NCBI GenBank assembly: GCA_943737045.1
Contig: CALSFV010000026.1
Span: 248,001-312,000, forward strand
Direction: 5' to 3'
Source of the DNA: Parapristionchus giblindavisi
Taxonomy: Eukaryota; Nematoda; Chromadorea; Rhabditida; Diplogasteridae
Length of the DNA stretch: 64,000 bases
Below the pieces are notes generated by a model. It was not told the origin of the DNA. It did not search any database and worked only from the letters and a program-made list of their open reading frames with translations. Positions 14,121 to 28,759 of the stretch are shown here, one piece after another. Position numbers and translations under genes: made by a program. The number at the start of each line of letters is the position of its first letter. Within the stretch, counting starts at the first letter, position 1.

Positions 14121-17100
14121 GAATATATTTCATATAGTTGTTTTGTGAATAGCTCTCTATCATTCTTCTCCCTACTCCCATGTTAGCCAAAACGCCGAGA
14201 AGATCTCGCGATCGAGAATCTATTAGAATCAATGAAGTAATTCATATATTTGTTTTTTTTTATGAAAATGTACTAGAAAACTGAATCGATATTTGAATAT
14301 ATTTCATATAGTTGTTTTGTGAATAGCTCTCTATCATTCTTCTCCCTACTCCCATGTTAGCCAAAACGCCGAGAAGATCTCGCGATCGAGAATCTATTAG
14401 AATCAATGAAGTAATTCATATATTCGTTTTTTTATGAAAATGTACTTGAATACTGAATCGATATTTGAATATATTTCATATCGCTGTTTTGTGAATAGCT
14501 CTCTATCATTCTTCTCCCTACTCCCATCTTAGCCAAAAGGCCGAGAAGATCTCGCGATCGAAAATCTACCAGAATCAATGAAATAATTCATATAATTGAT
14601 TTTATGAAAATGTACTTGAATACTGAATCGATATTTGAATATATTTCATATCGTTGTTTTGTGAATAGCTCTCTATCATTCTTCTCCCTTCTCCCATCTG
14701 AGCCAAAAGGCCGTGAAGATCTCGCGATCGAGAATCTACTGGAATCAATGAAGTAATTGATATATTTGATTTTATGAAAATGTACTAGAAAACTGAATCG
14801 ATATTTGAATATATTTCATATAGTTGTTTTGTGAATAGCTCTCTATCATTCTTCTCCCTACTCTTATGTTAGCCAAAACGCCGAGAAGATCTCGCGATCG
14901 AGAATCTATTAGAATCAATGAAGTAATTCATATATTCGTTTTTTTATGAAAATGTACTTGAATACTGAATCGATATTTGAATATATTTCATATCGCTGTT
15001 TTGTGAATAGCTCTCTATCATTCTTCTCCCTACTCCCATCTTAGCCAAAACGCCGAGAAGATCTCGCGATCGAGAATCTATTAGAATCAATGAAGTAATT
15101 CATATATATGTTTTTTTATGAAAATGTACTTGAATACTGAATCGATATTTGAATATATTTCATATCGCTGTTTTGTGAATAGCTCTCTATCATTCTTCTC
15201 CCTACTCCCATGTTAGCCAAAACGCCGAGAAGATCTCGCGATCGAGAATCTATTAGAATCAATGAAGTAATTCATATATTTGTTTTTTTATGAAAATGTA
15301 CTTGAATACTGAATCGATATTTGAATATATTTCATATCGCTGTTTTGTGAATAGCTCTCTATCATTCTTCTCCCTACTCCCATCTTAGCCAAAAGGCCGA
15401 GAAGATCTCGCGATCGAGAATCTACTAGAATCAATGAAGTAATTCATATATTTGTTTTTTTTATGAAAATGTACTTGAATACTGAATCGATATTTGAATA
15501 TATTTCATATCGCTGTTTTGTGAATAGCTCTCTATCATTCTTCTCCCTACTCCCATCTTAGCCAAAAGGCCGAGAAGATCTCGCGATCGAGAATCTACTA
15601 GAATCAATGAAGTAATTCATATATTTGTTTTTTATGAAAATGTACTTGAATACTGAATCGATATTTGAATATATTTCATATCGTTGTTTTGTGAATAGCT
15701 CTCTATCATTCTTCTCCCTTCTCCCATCTGAGCCAAAAGGCCGAGAAGATCTCGCGATCGAGAATCTACTAGAATCAATGAAGTAATTCATATAATTGAT
15801 TTTATGAAAATGTACTTGAATACTGAATCGATATTTGAATATATTTCATATCGTTGTTTTGTGAATAGCTCTCTATCATTCTTCTCCCTTCTCCCATCTG
15901 AGCCAAAAGGCCGAGAAGATCTCGCGATCGAGAATCTACTAGAATCAACGAAGTAATTCATATAATTGATTTTATGAAAATGTACTTGAATACTGAATCG
16001 ATATTTGAATATATTTCATATCGTTGTTTTGTGAATAGCTCTCTATCATTCTTCTCCCTTCTCCCATCTGAGCCAAAAGGCCGTGAAGATCTCGTGATCG
16101 AGAATCTACTGGAATCAATGAAGTAATTGATATAATTGATTTTATGAAAATGTACTAGAAAACTGAATCGATATTTGAATATATTTCATATAGTGGTTTT
16201 GTGAATAGCTCTCTATCATTCTTCTCCCTTCTCCCATCTGAGCCAAAAGGCCGTGAAGATCTCGCGATCGAGAATCTATTAGAATCAATGAAGTAATTCA
16301 TATATATGTTTTTTAATGAAAATGTACTTGAATACTGAATCGATATTTGAATATATTTCATATCGCTGTTTTGTGAATAGCTCTCTATCATTCTTCTCCC
16401 TACTCCCATGTTAGCCAAAACGCCGAGAAGATCTCGCGATCGAGAATCTATTAGAATCAATGAAGTAATTCATATATTTGTTTTTTTATGAAAATGTACT
16501 TGAAAACTGAATCGATATTTGAATATATTTCATATCGTTGTTTTGTGAATAACTCTCTATCATTCTTCTCCCTACTCCCATCTTAGCCAAAAGGCCGAGA
16601 AGATCTCGCGATCGAGAATCTACTAGAATCAATGAAGTAATTCATATATTTGTTTTTTTTATGAAAATGTACTTGAATACTGAATCGATATTTGAATATA
16701 TTTCATATCGCTGTTTTGTGAATAGCTCTCTATCATTCTTCTCCCTACTCCCATCTTAGCCAAAAGGCCGAGAAGATCTCGCGATCGAGAATCTACTAGA
16801 ATCAATGAAGTAATTCATATATTTGTTTTTTTATGAAAATGTACTTGAATACTGAATCGATATTTGAATATATTTCATATCGCTGTTTTGTGAATAGCTC
16901 TCTATCATTCTTCTCCCTACTCCCATCTTAGCCAAAAGGCTGAGAAGATCTCGCGATCGAGAATCTATTAGAATCAATGAAGTAATTCATATATTTGATT
17001 TTATGAAAATGTACATGAAAACTGAATCGATATTTGAATATATTTCATATCGTTGTTTTGTGAATAGCTCTCTATCATTCTTCTCCCTTCTCCCATCTTA

Positions 17101-18530
17101 GCCAAAAGGCCGAGAAGATCTCGCCATCGAGAATCTACTAGAATCAATGAAGTAATTCATATATTTGATTTTATGAAAATGTACTTGAAAACTGAATCGA
17201 TATTTGAATATATTTCATATCGCTGTTTTGTGAATAGCTCTCTATCATTCTTCTCCCTACTCCCATCTTAGCCAAAAGGCTGAGAAGATCTCGCGATCGA
17301 GAATCTATTAGAATCAATGAAGTAATTCATATATTTGATTTTATGAAAATGTACTTGAAAACTGAATCGATATTTGAATATATTTCATATCGTTGTTTTG
17401 TGAATAGCTCTCTATCATTCTTCTCCCTACTCCCATCTTAGCCAAAAGGCCGAGAAGATCTCGCCATCGAGAATCTACTAGAATCAATGAAGTAATTCAT
17501 ATATTTGATTTTATGAAAATGTACTTGAAAACTGAATCGATATTTGAATATATTTCATATCGTTGTTTTGTGAATAGCTCTCTATCATTCTTCTCCCTTC
17601 TCCCATCTGAGCCAAAAGGCCGTGAAGATCTCGTGATCGAGAATCTACTGGAATCAATGAAGTAATTGATATAATTGATTTTATGAAAATGTACTAGAAA
17701 ACTGAATCGATATTTGAATATATTTCTTATAGTTGTTTTGTGAATAGCTATCTATCATTCTTCTCCCTACTCCCATGTTAGCCAAAACGCCGAGAAGATC
17801 TCGCGATCGAGAATCTATTAGAATCAATGAAGTAATTCATATAATTGATTTTATGAAAATGTACTTGAATACTGAATCGATATTTGAATATATTTCATAT
17901 CGCTGTTTTGTGAATAGCTCTCTATCATTCTTCTCCCTACTCCCATGTTAGCCAAAACGCCGAGAAGATCTCGCGATCGAGAATCTATTAGAATCAATGA
18001 AGTAATTCATATAATTGATTTTATGAAAATGTACTTGAATACTGAATCGATATTTGAATATATTTCATATCGCTGTTTTGTGAATAGCTCTCTATCATTC
18101 TTCTCCCTACTCCCATGTTAGCCAAAACGCCGAGAAGATCTCGCGATCGAGAATCTATTAGAATCAATGAAGTAATTCATATAACTGATTTTATGAAAAT
18201 GTACTTGAAAACTGAATCGATATTTGAATATATTTCATATAGTTGTTTTGTGAATAGCTCTCTATCATTCTTCTCCCTACTCCCATGTTAGCCAAAACGC
18301 CGAGAAGATCTCGCGATCGAGAATCTATTAGAATCAATGAAGTAATTCATATATTTGTTTTTTTATGAAAATGTACTTGAATACTGAATCGATATTTGAA
18401 TATATTTCATATCGCTGTTTTGTGAATAGCTCTCTATCATTCTTCTCCCTACTCCCATCTTAGCCAAAAGGCCGAGAAGATCTCGCGATCGAGAATCTAC
18501 TAGAATCAATGAAGTAATTCATATATTTGT
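14120..18530 (+). repeat. Satellite domain 2: mixed full-length monomers
   Basis: T-run monomers return from 14,250 and mix with TTGATTTTA units. A variant with GGCTGAGAAG (near 16,940 and 17,280) alternates with a CTCGCCATCGAG variant (near 17,122 and 17,462), giving a dimer-like arrangement. Nothing but satellite is seen. Confidence 0.85.
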
Positions 18531-20440
18531 TTTTTATGAAAATGTACTTGAATACTGAATCGATATTTGAATATATTTCATATCGCTGTTTTGTGAATAG
18601 CTCTCTATCATTCTTCTCCCTACTCCCGTCTTAGCCAAAAGGCCGTGAAGATCTCGCGATCGAGAATCTACTGGAATCAATGAAGTAATTGATATAATTG
18701 ATTTTATGAAAATGTACTAGAAAACTGAATCGATATTTGAATATATTTCATATAGTTGTTTTGTGAATAGCTCTCTATCATTTTTCTCCCTACTCCCATT
18801 TTAGCCAAAAGGCTGAGAAGATCTCGCGATCGAGAATCTATTAGAATCAATGAAGTAATTCATATATTTGTTTTTTTTTAATGAAAATGTACTTGAATAC
18901 TAAATCGATATTTGAATATATTTCATATAGTTGTTTTGTGAATAGCTCTCTATCATTCTTCTCCCTACTCCCATGTTAGCCAAAACGCCGAGAAGATCTC
19001 GCGATCGAGAATCTATTAGAATCAATGAAGTAATTCATATATTTGTTTTTTTTTAATGAAAATGTACTTGAATACTGAATCGATATTTGAATATATTTCA
19101 TATATCGCTGTTTTGTGAATAGCTCTCTATCATTCTTCTCCCTTCTCCCATCTGAGCCAAAAGGCCGTGAAGATCTCGCGATCGAGAATCTACTGGAATC
19201 AATGAAGTAATTGATATAATTGATTTTATGAAAATGTACTTGAATACTGAATCGATATTTGAATATATTTCATATCGTTGTTTTGTGAATAGCTCTCTAT
19301 CATTCTTCTCCCTTCTCCCATCTGAGCCAAAAGGCCGTGAAGATCTCGCGATCGAGAATCTACTGGAATCAATGAAGTAATTGATATAATTGATTTTATG
19401 AAAATGTACTTGAATACTGAATCGATATTTGAATATATTTCATATCGCTGTTTTGTGAATAGCTCTCTATCATTCTTCTCCCTACTCCCATCTTAGCCAA
19501 AAGGCCGAGAAGATCTCGCGATCGAGAATCTACTAGAATCAATGAAGTAATTCATATATTTGTTTTTTATGAAAATGTACTTGAATACTGAATCGATATT
19601 TGAATATATTTCATATCGCTGTTTTGTGAATAGCTCTCTATCATTCTTCTCCCTACTCCCGTCTTAGCCAAAAGGCCGTGAAGATCTCGCGATCGAGAAT
19701 CTACTGGAATCAATGAAGTAATTGATATAATTGATTTTATGAAAATGTACTAGAAAACTGAATCGATATTTGAATATATTTCATATAGTTGTTTTGTGAA
19801 TAGCTCTCTATCATTTTTCTCCCTACTCCCATTTTAGCCAAAAGGCTGAGAAGATCTCGCGATCGAGAATCTATTAGAATCAATGAAGTAATTCATATAT
19901 TTGTTTTTTTTTAATGAAAATGTACTTGAATACTAAATCGATATTTGAATATATTTCATATAGTTGTTTTGTGAATAGCTCTCTATCATTCTTCTCCCTA
20001 CTCCCATGTTAGCCAAAACGCCGAGAAGATCTCGCGATCGAGAATCTATTAGAATCAATGAAGTAATTCATATATTTGTTTTTTTTTAATGAAAATGTAC
20101 TTGAATACTGAATCGATATTTGAATATATTTCATATATCGCTGTTTTGTGAATAGCTCTCTATCATTCTTCTCCCTTCTCCCATCTGAGCCAAAAGGCCG
20201 TGAAGATCTCGCGATCGAGAATCTACTGGAATCAATGAAGTAATTGATATAATTGATTTTATGAAAATGTACTTGAATACTGAATCGATATTTGAATATA
20301 TTTCATATCGTTGTTTTGTGAATAGCTCTCTATCATTCTTCTCCCTTCTCCCATCTGAGCCAAAAGGCCGTGAAGATCTCGCGATCGAGAATCTACTGGA
20401 ATCAATGAAGTAATTGACATAATTGATTTTATGAAAATTT
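18530..20440 (+). repeat. 1033-bp higher-order repeat
   Basis: The rare TCATTTTTCTCCC variant is at 18778 and again at 19811, a spacing of 1033 bp, which is six monomers. CATATATCGCTG, which carries two extra bases, follows in both copies (near 19,101 and 20,134). The same marker series occurs again near 23.5 kb and 40.7 kb. Confidence 0.75.
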
Positions 20441-21380
20441 ACTAGAAAACTGAATCGATATTTGAATATATTTCATATAGTTGTTTTGTGAATAGCTCTC
20501 TATCATTCTTCTCCCTACTCCCATGTTAGCCAAAACGCCGAGAAGATCTCGCGATCGAGAATCTATTAGAATCAATGAAGTAATTCATATATTTGTTTTT
20601 TTTTATGAAAATGTACTTGAATACTGAATCGATATTTGAATATATTTCATATCGCTGTTTTGTGAATAGCTCTCTATCATTCTTCTCCCTACTCCCATCT
20701 TAGCCAAAAGGCCGAGAAGATCTCGCGATCGAAAATCTACCAGAATCAATGAAATAATTCATATAATTGATTTTATGAAAATGTACTTGAATACTGAATC
20801 GATATTTGAATATATTTCATATCGTTGTTTTGTGAATAGCTCTCTATCATTCTTCTCCCTTCTCCCATCTGAGCCAAAAGGCCGTGAAGATCTCGCGATC
20901 GAGAATCTACTGGAATCAATGAAGTAATTGATATATTTGATTTTATGAAAATGTACTAGAAAACTGAATCGATATTTGAATATATTTCAGATAGTTGTTT
21001 TGTGAATAGCTCTCTATCATTCTTCTCCCTACTCCCATGTTAGCCAAAACGCCGAGAAGATCTCGCGATCGAGAATCTATTAGAATCAATGAAGTAATTC
21101 ATATATTTGTTTTTTTTAATGAAAATGTACTTGAATACTGAATCGATATTTGAATATATTTCATATCGCTGTTTTGTGAATAGCTCTCTATCATTCTTCT
21201 CCCTTCTCCCATCTGAGCCAAAAGGCCGTGAAGATCTCGCGATCGAGAATCTACTGGAATCAATGAAGTAATTGACATAATTGATTTTATGAAAATGTAC
21301 TAGAAAACTGAATCGATATTTGAATATATTTCATATAGTTGTTTTGTGAATAGCTCTCTATCATTCTTCTCCCTACTCCC

Positions 21381-22984
21381 ATGTTAGCCAAAACGCCGAG
21401 AAGATCTCGCGATCGAGAATCTATTAGAATCAATGAAGTAATTCATATATTTGTTTTTTTAATGAAAATGTACTTGAATACTGAATCGATATTTGAATAT
21501 ATTTCATATCGCTGTTTTGTGAATAGCTCTCTATCATTCTTCTCCCTTCTCCCATCTGAGCCAAAAGGCCGTGAAGATCTCGTGATCGAGAATCTACTGG
21601 AATCAATGAAGTAATTCATATAATTGATTTTATGAAAATGTACTTGAATACTGAATCGATATTTGAATATATTTCATATCGCTGTTTTGTGAATAGCTAT
21701 CTATCATTCTTCTCCCTACTCCCATGTTAGCCAAAACGCCGAGAAGATCTCGCGATCGAGAATCTATTAGAATCAATGAAGTAATTCATATAATTGATTT
21801 TATGAAAATGTACTTGAATACTGAATCGATATTTGAATATATTTCATATCGCTGTTTTGTGAATAGCTCTCTATCATTCTTCTCCCTTCTCCCAATGAAG
21901 TAATTCATATAATTGATTTTATGAAAATGTACTTGAATACTGAATCGATATTTGAATATATTTCATATCGCTGTTTTGTGAATAGCTCTCTATCATTCTT
22001 CTCCCTTCTCCCATCTGAGCCAAAAGGCCGTGAAGATCTCGTGATCGAGAATCTACTGGAATCAATGAAGTAATTCATATAATTGATTTTATGAAAATGT
22101 ACTTGAATACTGAATCGATATTTGAATATATTTCATATCGCTGTTTTGTGAATAGCTATCTATCATTCTTCTCCCTACTCCCATGTTAGCCAAAACGCCG
22201 AGAAGATCTCGCGATCGAGAATCTATTAGAATCAATGAAGTAATTCATATATTTGTTTTTTTAATGAAAATGTACTTGAATACTGAATCGATATTTGAAT
22301 ATATTTCATATCGCTGTTTTGTGAATAGCTCTCTATCATTCTTCTCCCTTCTCCCATCTGAGCCAAAAGGCCGTGAAGATCTCGTGATCGAGAATCTACT
22401 GGAATCAATGAAGTAATTCATATAATTGATTTTATGAAAATGTACTTGAATACTGAATCGATATTTGAATATATTTCATATCGCTGTTTTGTGAATAGCT
22501 ATCTATCATTCTTCTCCCTACTCCCATGTTAGCCAAAACGCCGAGAAGATCTCGCGATCGAGAATCTATTAGAATCAATGAAGTAATTCATATAATTGAT
22601 TTTATGAAAATGTACTTGAATACTGAATCGATATTTGAATATATTTCATATCGCTGTTTTGTGAATAGCTCTCTATCATTCTTCTCCCTACTCCCATGTT
22701 AGCCAAAACGCCGAGAAGATCTCGCGATCGAGAATCTATTAGAATCAATGAAGTAATTCATATAATTGATTTTATGAAAATGTACTTGAATACTGAATCG
22801 ATATTTGAATATATTTCATATCGCTGTTTTGTGAATAGCTCTCTATCATTCTTCTCCCTACTCCCATGTTAGCCAAAACGCCGAGAAGATCTCGCGATCG
22901 AGAATCTATTAGAATCAATGAAGTAATTCATATAACTGGTTTTATGAAAATGTACTTGAAAACTGAATCGATATTTGAATATAT
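21381..22984 (+). repeat. 802-bp direct repeat with a truncated monomer
   Basis: The segment 21381-21614 repeats almost perfectly at 22183-22416, a shift of 802 bp. The shift is not a whole number of 171-bp units because a shortened 119-bp monomer lies between the copies. This looks like a duplication accompanied by a deletion, as expected from unequal exchange. Confidence 0.7.
21804..21922 (+). repeat. Truncated 119-bp monomer
   Basis: Monomer starts at 21804 and 21923 are only 119 bp apart. CTTCTCCCTTCTCCC joins directly to AATGAAGTAATTC near 21,893, removing 51 bp that include the whole hairpin core. It is distinct from the 136-bp deletion monomer further right. Confidence 0.85.
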
Positions 22985-24129
22985 TTCATATAGTTGTTTT
23001 GTGAATAGCTCTCTATCATTCTTCTCCCTACTCCCATGTTAGCCAAAACGCCGAGAAGATCTCGCGATCGAGAATCTATTAGAATCAATGAAGTAATTCA
23101 TATATTTGTTTTTTTATGAAAATGTACTTGAATACTGAATCGATATTTGAATATATTTCATATCGCTGTTTTGTGAATAGCTCTCTATCATTCTTCTCCC
23201 TACTCCCATCTTAGCCAAAAGGCCGAGAAGATCTCGCGATCGAGAATCTACTAGAATCAATGAAGTAATTCATATATTTGTTTTTTATGAAAATGTACTT
23301 GAATACTGAATCGATATTTGAATATATTTCATATCGCTGTTTTGTGAATAGCTCTCTATCATTCTTCTCCCTACTCCCGTCTTAGCCAAAAGGCCGTGAA
23401 GATCTCGCGATCGAGAATCTACTGGAATCAATGAAGTAATTGATATAATTGATTTTATGAAAATGTACTAGAAAACTGAATCGATATTTGAATATATTTC
23501 ATATAGTTGTTTTGTGAATAGCTCTCTATCATTTTTCTCCCTACTCCCATTTTAGCCAAAAGGCTGAGAAGATCTCGCGATCGAGAATCTATTAGAATCA
23601 ATGAAGTAATTCATATATTTGTTTTTTTTTTATGAAAATGTACTTGAATACTAAATCGATATTTGAATATATTTCATATAGTTGTTTTGTGAATAGCTCT
23701 CTATCATTCTTCTCCCTACTCCCATGTTAGCCAAAACGCCGAGAAGATCTCGCGATCGAGAATCTATTAGAATCAATGAAGTAATTCATATATATTTTTT
23801 TTTTAATGAAAATGTACTTGAATACTGAATCGATATTTGAATATATTTCATATATCGCTGTTTTGTGAATAGCTCTCTATCATTCTTCTCCCTACTCCCA
23901 TCTTAGCCAAAAGGCCGTGAAGATCTCGCGATCGAGAATCTACTGGAATCAATGAAGTAATTGATATAATTGATTTTATGAAAATGTACTAGAAAACTGA
24001 ATCGATATTTGAATATATTTCATACCGTTGTTTTGAGAATAGCTCTCTATCATTCTTCTCCCTTCTCCCATCTGAGCCAAAAGGCCGTGAAGATCTCGCG
24101 ATCGAGAATCTACTGGAATCAATGAAGTA

Positions 24130-25550
24130 ATTGACATAATTGATTTTATGAAAATGTACTAGAAAACTGAATCGATATTTGAATATATTTCATATAGTTG
24201 TTTTGTGAATAGCTCTCTATCATTCTTCTCCCTACTCCCATGTTAGCCAAAACGCCGAGAAGATCTCGCGATCGAGAATCTATTAGAATCAATGAAGTAA
24301 TTCATATATTTGTTTTTTTTTATGAAAATGTACTTGAATACTGAATCGATATTTGAATATATTTCATATCGCTGTTTTGTGAATAGCTCTCTATCATTCT
24401 TCTCCCTTCTCCCATCTGAGCCAAAAGGCCGTGAAGATCTCGCGATCGAGAATCTACTGGAATCAATGAAGTAATTGACATAATTGATTTTATGAAAATT
24501 TACTAGAAAACTGAATCGATATTTGAATATATTTCATATAGTTGTTTTGTGAATAGCTCTCTATCATTCTTCTCCCTACTCCCATGTTAGCCAAAACGCC
24601 GAGAAGATCTCGCGATCGAGAATCTATTAGAATCAATGAAGTAATTCATATATTTGTTTTTTTTTATGAAAATGTACTTGAATACTGAATCGATATTTGA
24701 ATATATTTCATATCGCTGTTTTGTGAATAGCTCTCTATCATTCTTCTCCCTTCTCCCATCTGAGCCAAAAGGCCGTGAAGATCTCGCGATCGAGAATCTA
24801 CTGGAATCAATGAAGTAATTGACATAATTGATTTTATGAAAATGTACTAGAAAACTGAATCGATATTTGAATATATTTCATATAGTTGTTTTGTGAATAG
24901 CTCTCTATCATTCTTCTCCCTACTCCCATGTTAGCCAAAACGCCGAGAAGATCTCGCGATCGAGAATCTATTAGAATCAATGAAGTAATTCATATATTTG
25001 TTTTTTTTTATGAAAATGTACTTGAATACTGAATCGATATTTGAATATATTTCATATCGCTGTTTTGTGAATAGCTCTCTATCATTCTTCTCCCTTCTCC
25101 CATCTGAGCCAAAAGGCCGTGAAGATCTCGCGATCGAGAATCTACTGGAATCAATGAAGTAATTGACATAATTGATTTTATGAAAATTTACTAGAAAACT
25201 GAATCGATATTTGAATATATTTCATATAGTTGTTTTGTGAATAGCTCTCTATCATTCTTCTCCCTACTCCCATGTTAGCCAAAACGCCGAGAAGATCTCG
25301 CGATCGAGAATCTATTAGAATCAATGAAGTAATTCATATATTTGTTTTTTTTTATGAAAATGTACTTGAATACTGAATCGATATTTGAATATATTTCATA
25401 TCGCTGTTTTGTGAATAGCTCTCTATCATTCTTCTCCCTTCTCCCATCTGAGCCAAAAGGCCGTGAAGATCTCGCGATCGAGAATCTACTGGAATCAATG
25501 AAGTAATTGACATAATTGATTTTATGAAAATGTACTAGAAAACTGAATCG
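24130..25550 (+). repeat. Dimer/tetramer HOR (about 343 and 687 bp)
   Basis: A 170-bp monomer with ATTGACATAATTG alternates with a T-run monomer. The GACATAATTG marker is near 24,131, 24,477, 24,822, 25,166 and 25,509, a period of about 343-346 bp. Within this, the following GAAAATGTACTAG alternates with GAAAATTTACTAG, giving a second-order period near 687 bp. A homologous block near 41.3 kb has only one such unit. Confidence 0.75.
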
Positions 25551-27337
25551 ATATTTGAATATATTTCATATAGTTGTTTTGTGAATAGCTCTCTATCATT
25601 CTTCTCCCTACTCCCATGTTAGCCAAAACGCCGAGAAGATCTCGCGATCGAGAATCTATTAGAATCAATGAAGTAATTCATATATTTGTGTTTTTTTAAT
25701 GAAAATGTACTTGAATACTGAATCGATATTTGAATATATTTCATATCGCTGTTTTGTGAATAGCTCTCTATCATTCTTCTCCCTACTCCCATCTTAGCCA
25801 AAAGGCCGAGAAGATCTCGCGATCGAAAATCTACCAGAATCAATGAAATAATTCATATAATTGATTTTATGAAAATGTACTTGAATACTGAATCGATATT
25901 TGAATATATTTCATATCGTTGTTTTGTGAATAGCTCTCTATCATTCTTCTCCCTTCTCCCATCTGAGCCAAAAGGCCGTGAAGATCTCGCGATCGAGAAT
26001 CTACTGGAATCAATGAAGTAATTGATATATTTGATTTTATGAAAATGTACTAGAAAACTGAATCGATATTTGAATATATTTCAGATAGTTGTTTTGTGAA
26101 TAGCTCTCTATCATTCTTCTCCCTACTCCCATGTTAGCCAAAACGCCGAGAAGATCTCGCGATCGAGAATCTATTAGAATCAATGAAGTAATTCATATAT
26201 TTGTTTTTTTTATGAAAATGTACTTGAATACTGAATCGATATTTGAATATATTTCATATCGCTGTTTTGTGAATAGCTCTCTATCATTCTTCTCCCTACT
26301 CCCATGTTAGCCAAAACGCCGAGAAGATCTCGCGATCGAGAATCTATTAGAATCAATGAAGTAATTCATATATTCGTTTTTTTATGAAAATGTACTTGAA
26401 TACTGAATCGATATTTGAATATATTTCATATCGTTGTTTTGTGAATAGCTCTCTATCATTCTTCTCCCTTCTCCCATCTGAGCCAAAAGGCCGTGAACAT
26501 CTCGCGATCGAGAATCTACTAGAATCAATGAAGTAATTCATATATTTGTTTTTTTATGAAAATGTACTTGAATACTGAATCGATATTTGAATATATTTCA
26601 TATCGCTGTTTTGTGAATAGCTCTCTATCATTCTTCTCCCTACTCCCGTCTTAGCCAAAAAGGCCGAGAAGATCTCGCGATCGAGAATCTACTAGAATCA
26701 ATGAAGTACTTCATATATTTGTTTTTTATGAAAATGTACTTGAATACTGAATCGATATTTGAATATATTTCATATCGCTGTTTTGTGAATAGCTCTCTAT
26801 CATTCTTCTCCCTACTCCCATCTTAGCCAAAAGGCTGAGAAGATCTCGCGATCGAGAATCTACTAGAATCAATGAAGTAATTCATATATTTGATTTTATG
26901 AAAATGTACTTGAAAACTGAATCGATATTTGAATATATTTCATATCGTTGTTTTGTGAATAGCTCTCTATCATTCTTCTCCCTTCTCCCATCTGAGCCAA
27001 AAGGCCGAGAAGATCTCGCGATCGAGAATCTACTAGAATCAATGAAGCAATTCATATAATTGATTTTATGAAAATGTACTTGAATACTGAATCGATATTT
27101 GAATATATTTCATATCGCTGTTTTGTGAATAGCTCTCTATCATTCTTCTCCCTACTCCCATGTTAGCCAAAACGCCGAGAAGATCTCGCGATCGAGAATC
27201 TATTAGAATCAATGAAGTAATTCATATATTTGTTTTTTTATGAAAATGTACTTGAATACTGAATCGATATTTGGATATATTTCATATCGCTGTTTTGTGA
27301 ATAGCTCTCTATCATTCTTCTCCCTACTCCCATCTTA

Positions 27338-27729
27338 TGGCGCACTAAAAAATAGTGGAAAACGGAAAATGGCGGCTTTCCAGGGTCTAAAAAAGCACCT
27401 GGAAACTCGGAAATTTGAATTCGCGGGCGCGAAAAAAGGTGCGGGAATTCAAATTCTGGCTTTCCAACTGCGGTTTTCTGCGGTTTAAAAAGGATGTTAA
27501 GTAGGAATTTAAGTTCCTACGCTTCATAAAGGTCGAAAAATGAAATTTCGGCTTTATATAAGTTTTATAACCGCAGAAAATCGCAGCTAGAAAGTCAGAA
27601 TTTGAATTCCCGCGCCTTATTCGCGCCCGCGAATTCAAATTTCGAGTTTCCATTTTCGGTTTTCCAGTGTACTTTTTTAGACCCCGGAAAGTCGCCATTT
27701 TCCGTTTTCCACTATTTTTTAGTGCGCCA
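27338..27729. mobile_element. 392-bp foldback MITE with TTA duplication
   Basis: The satellite CATCTTAGCC is split here. The left end reads CATC-TTA-TGGCGCACTAAAAAATAG and the right end reads CTATTTTTTAGTGCGCCA-TTA-GCC. TTA (27335-27337 and 27730-27732) is a 3-bp target duplication. The terminal inverted repeat extends inward as imperfect arms of about 150-165 bp on each side (roughly 27338-27490 and 27565-27729), so nearly the whole element folds back. No transposase is encoded; open frames across it are chance. TTA duplications occur in PIF/Harbinger-type elements, so that superfamily is possible, but the TIR alone does not settle it. Intact empty sites are present at 28585-28587 and 43346-43348 in paralogous satellite. 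Confidence 0.93.
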
Positions 27730-27732
27730 TTA

Positions 27733-28756
27733 GCCAAAAGGCCGAGAAGATCTCGCGATCGAGAATCTATTAGAATCAATGAAGTAATTCATATATATGT
27801 TTTTTTATGAAAATGTACTTGAATACTGAATCGATATTTGAATATATTTCATATCGCTGTTTTGTGAATAGCTCTCTATCATTCTTCTCCCTACTCCCAT
27901 CTTAGCCAAAAGGCCGAGAAGATCTCGCGATCGAGAATCTACTAGAATCAATGAAGTAATTCATATATTTGTTTTTTATGAAAATGTACTTGAATACTGA
28001 ATCGATATTTGAATATATTTCATATCGCTGTTTTGTGAATAGCTCTCTAACATTCTTCTCCCTACTCCCATCTTAGCCAAAAGGCTGAGAAGATCTCGCG
28101 ATCGAGAATCTACTAGAATCAATGAAGTAATTCATATATTTGATTTTATGAAAATGTACTTGAAAACTGAATCGATATTTGAATATATTTCATATCGTTG
28201 TTTTGTGAATAGCTCTCTATCATTCTTCTCCCTTCTCCCATCTGAGCCAAAAGGCCGAGAAGATCTCGCGATCGAGAATCTACTAGAATCAATGAAGCAA
28301 TTCATATAATTGATTTTATGAAAATGTACTTGAATACTGAATCGATATTTGAATATATTTCATATCGCTGTTTTGTGAATAGCTCTCTATCATTCTTCTC
28401 CCTACTCCCATGTTAGCCAAAACGCCGAGAAGATCTCGCGATCGAGAATCTATTAGAATCAATGAAGTAATTCATATATTTGTTTTTTTATGAAAATGTA
28501 CTTGAATACTGAATCGATATTTGGATATATTTCATATCGCTGTTTTGTGAATAGCTCTCTATCATTCTTCTCCCTACTCCCATCTTAGCCAAAAGGCCGA
28601 GAAGATCTCGCGATCGAGAATCTATTAGAATCAATGAAGTAATTCATATATATGTTTTTTTATGAAAATGTACTTGAATACTGAATCGATATTTGAATAT
28701 ATTTCATATCGCTGTTTTGTGAATAGCTCTCTATCATTCTTCTCCCTACTCCCATC
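27733..28756 (+). repeat. Satellite between the two transposons; 855-bp HOR
   Basis: This holds about six full-length monomers. A variant with TTTGGATAT at 27,273 recurs at 28,523. Subtracting the 395-bp MITE plus duplication leaves 855 bp, a five-monomer unit. The same 855-bp spacing links 31,581-32,436 and 34,663-35,518. Confidence 0.8.
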
Positions 28757-28759
28757 TTA

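Noticed and set aside
27240..27779. Open frames of 82 and 130 codons over the MITE
   Set aside because: They start or end in satellite and run through the two inverted arms. The peptides mirror the foldback structure and resemble no transposase.
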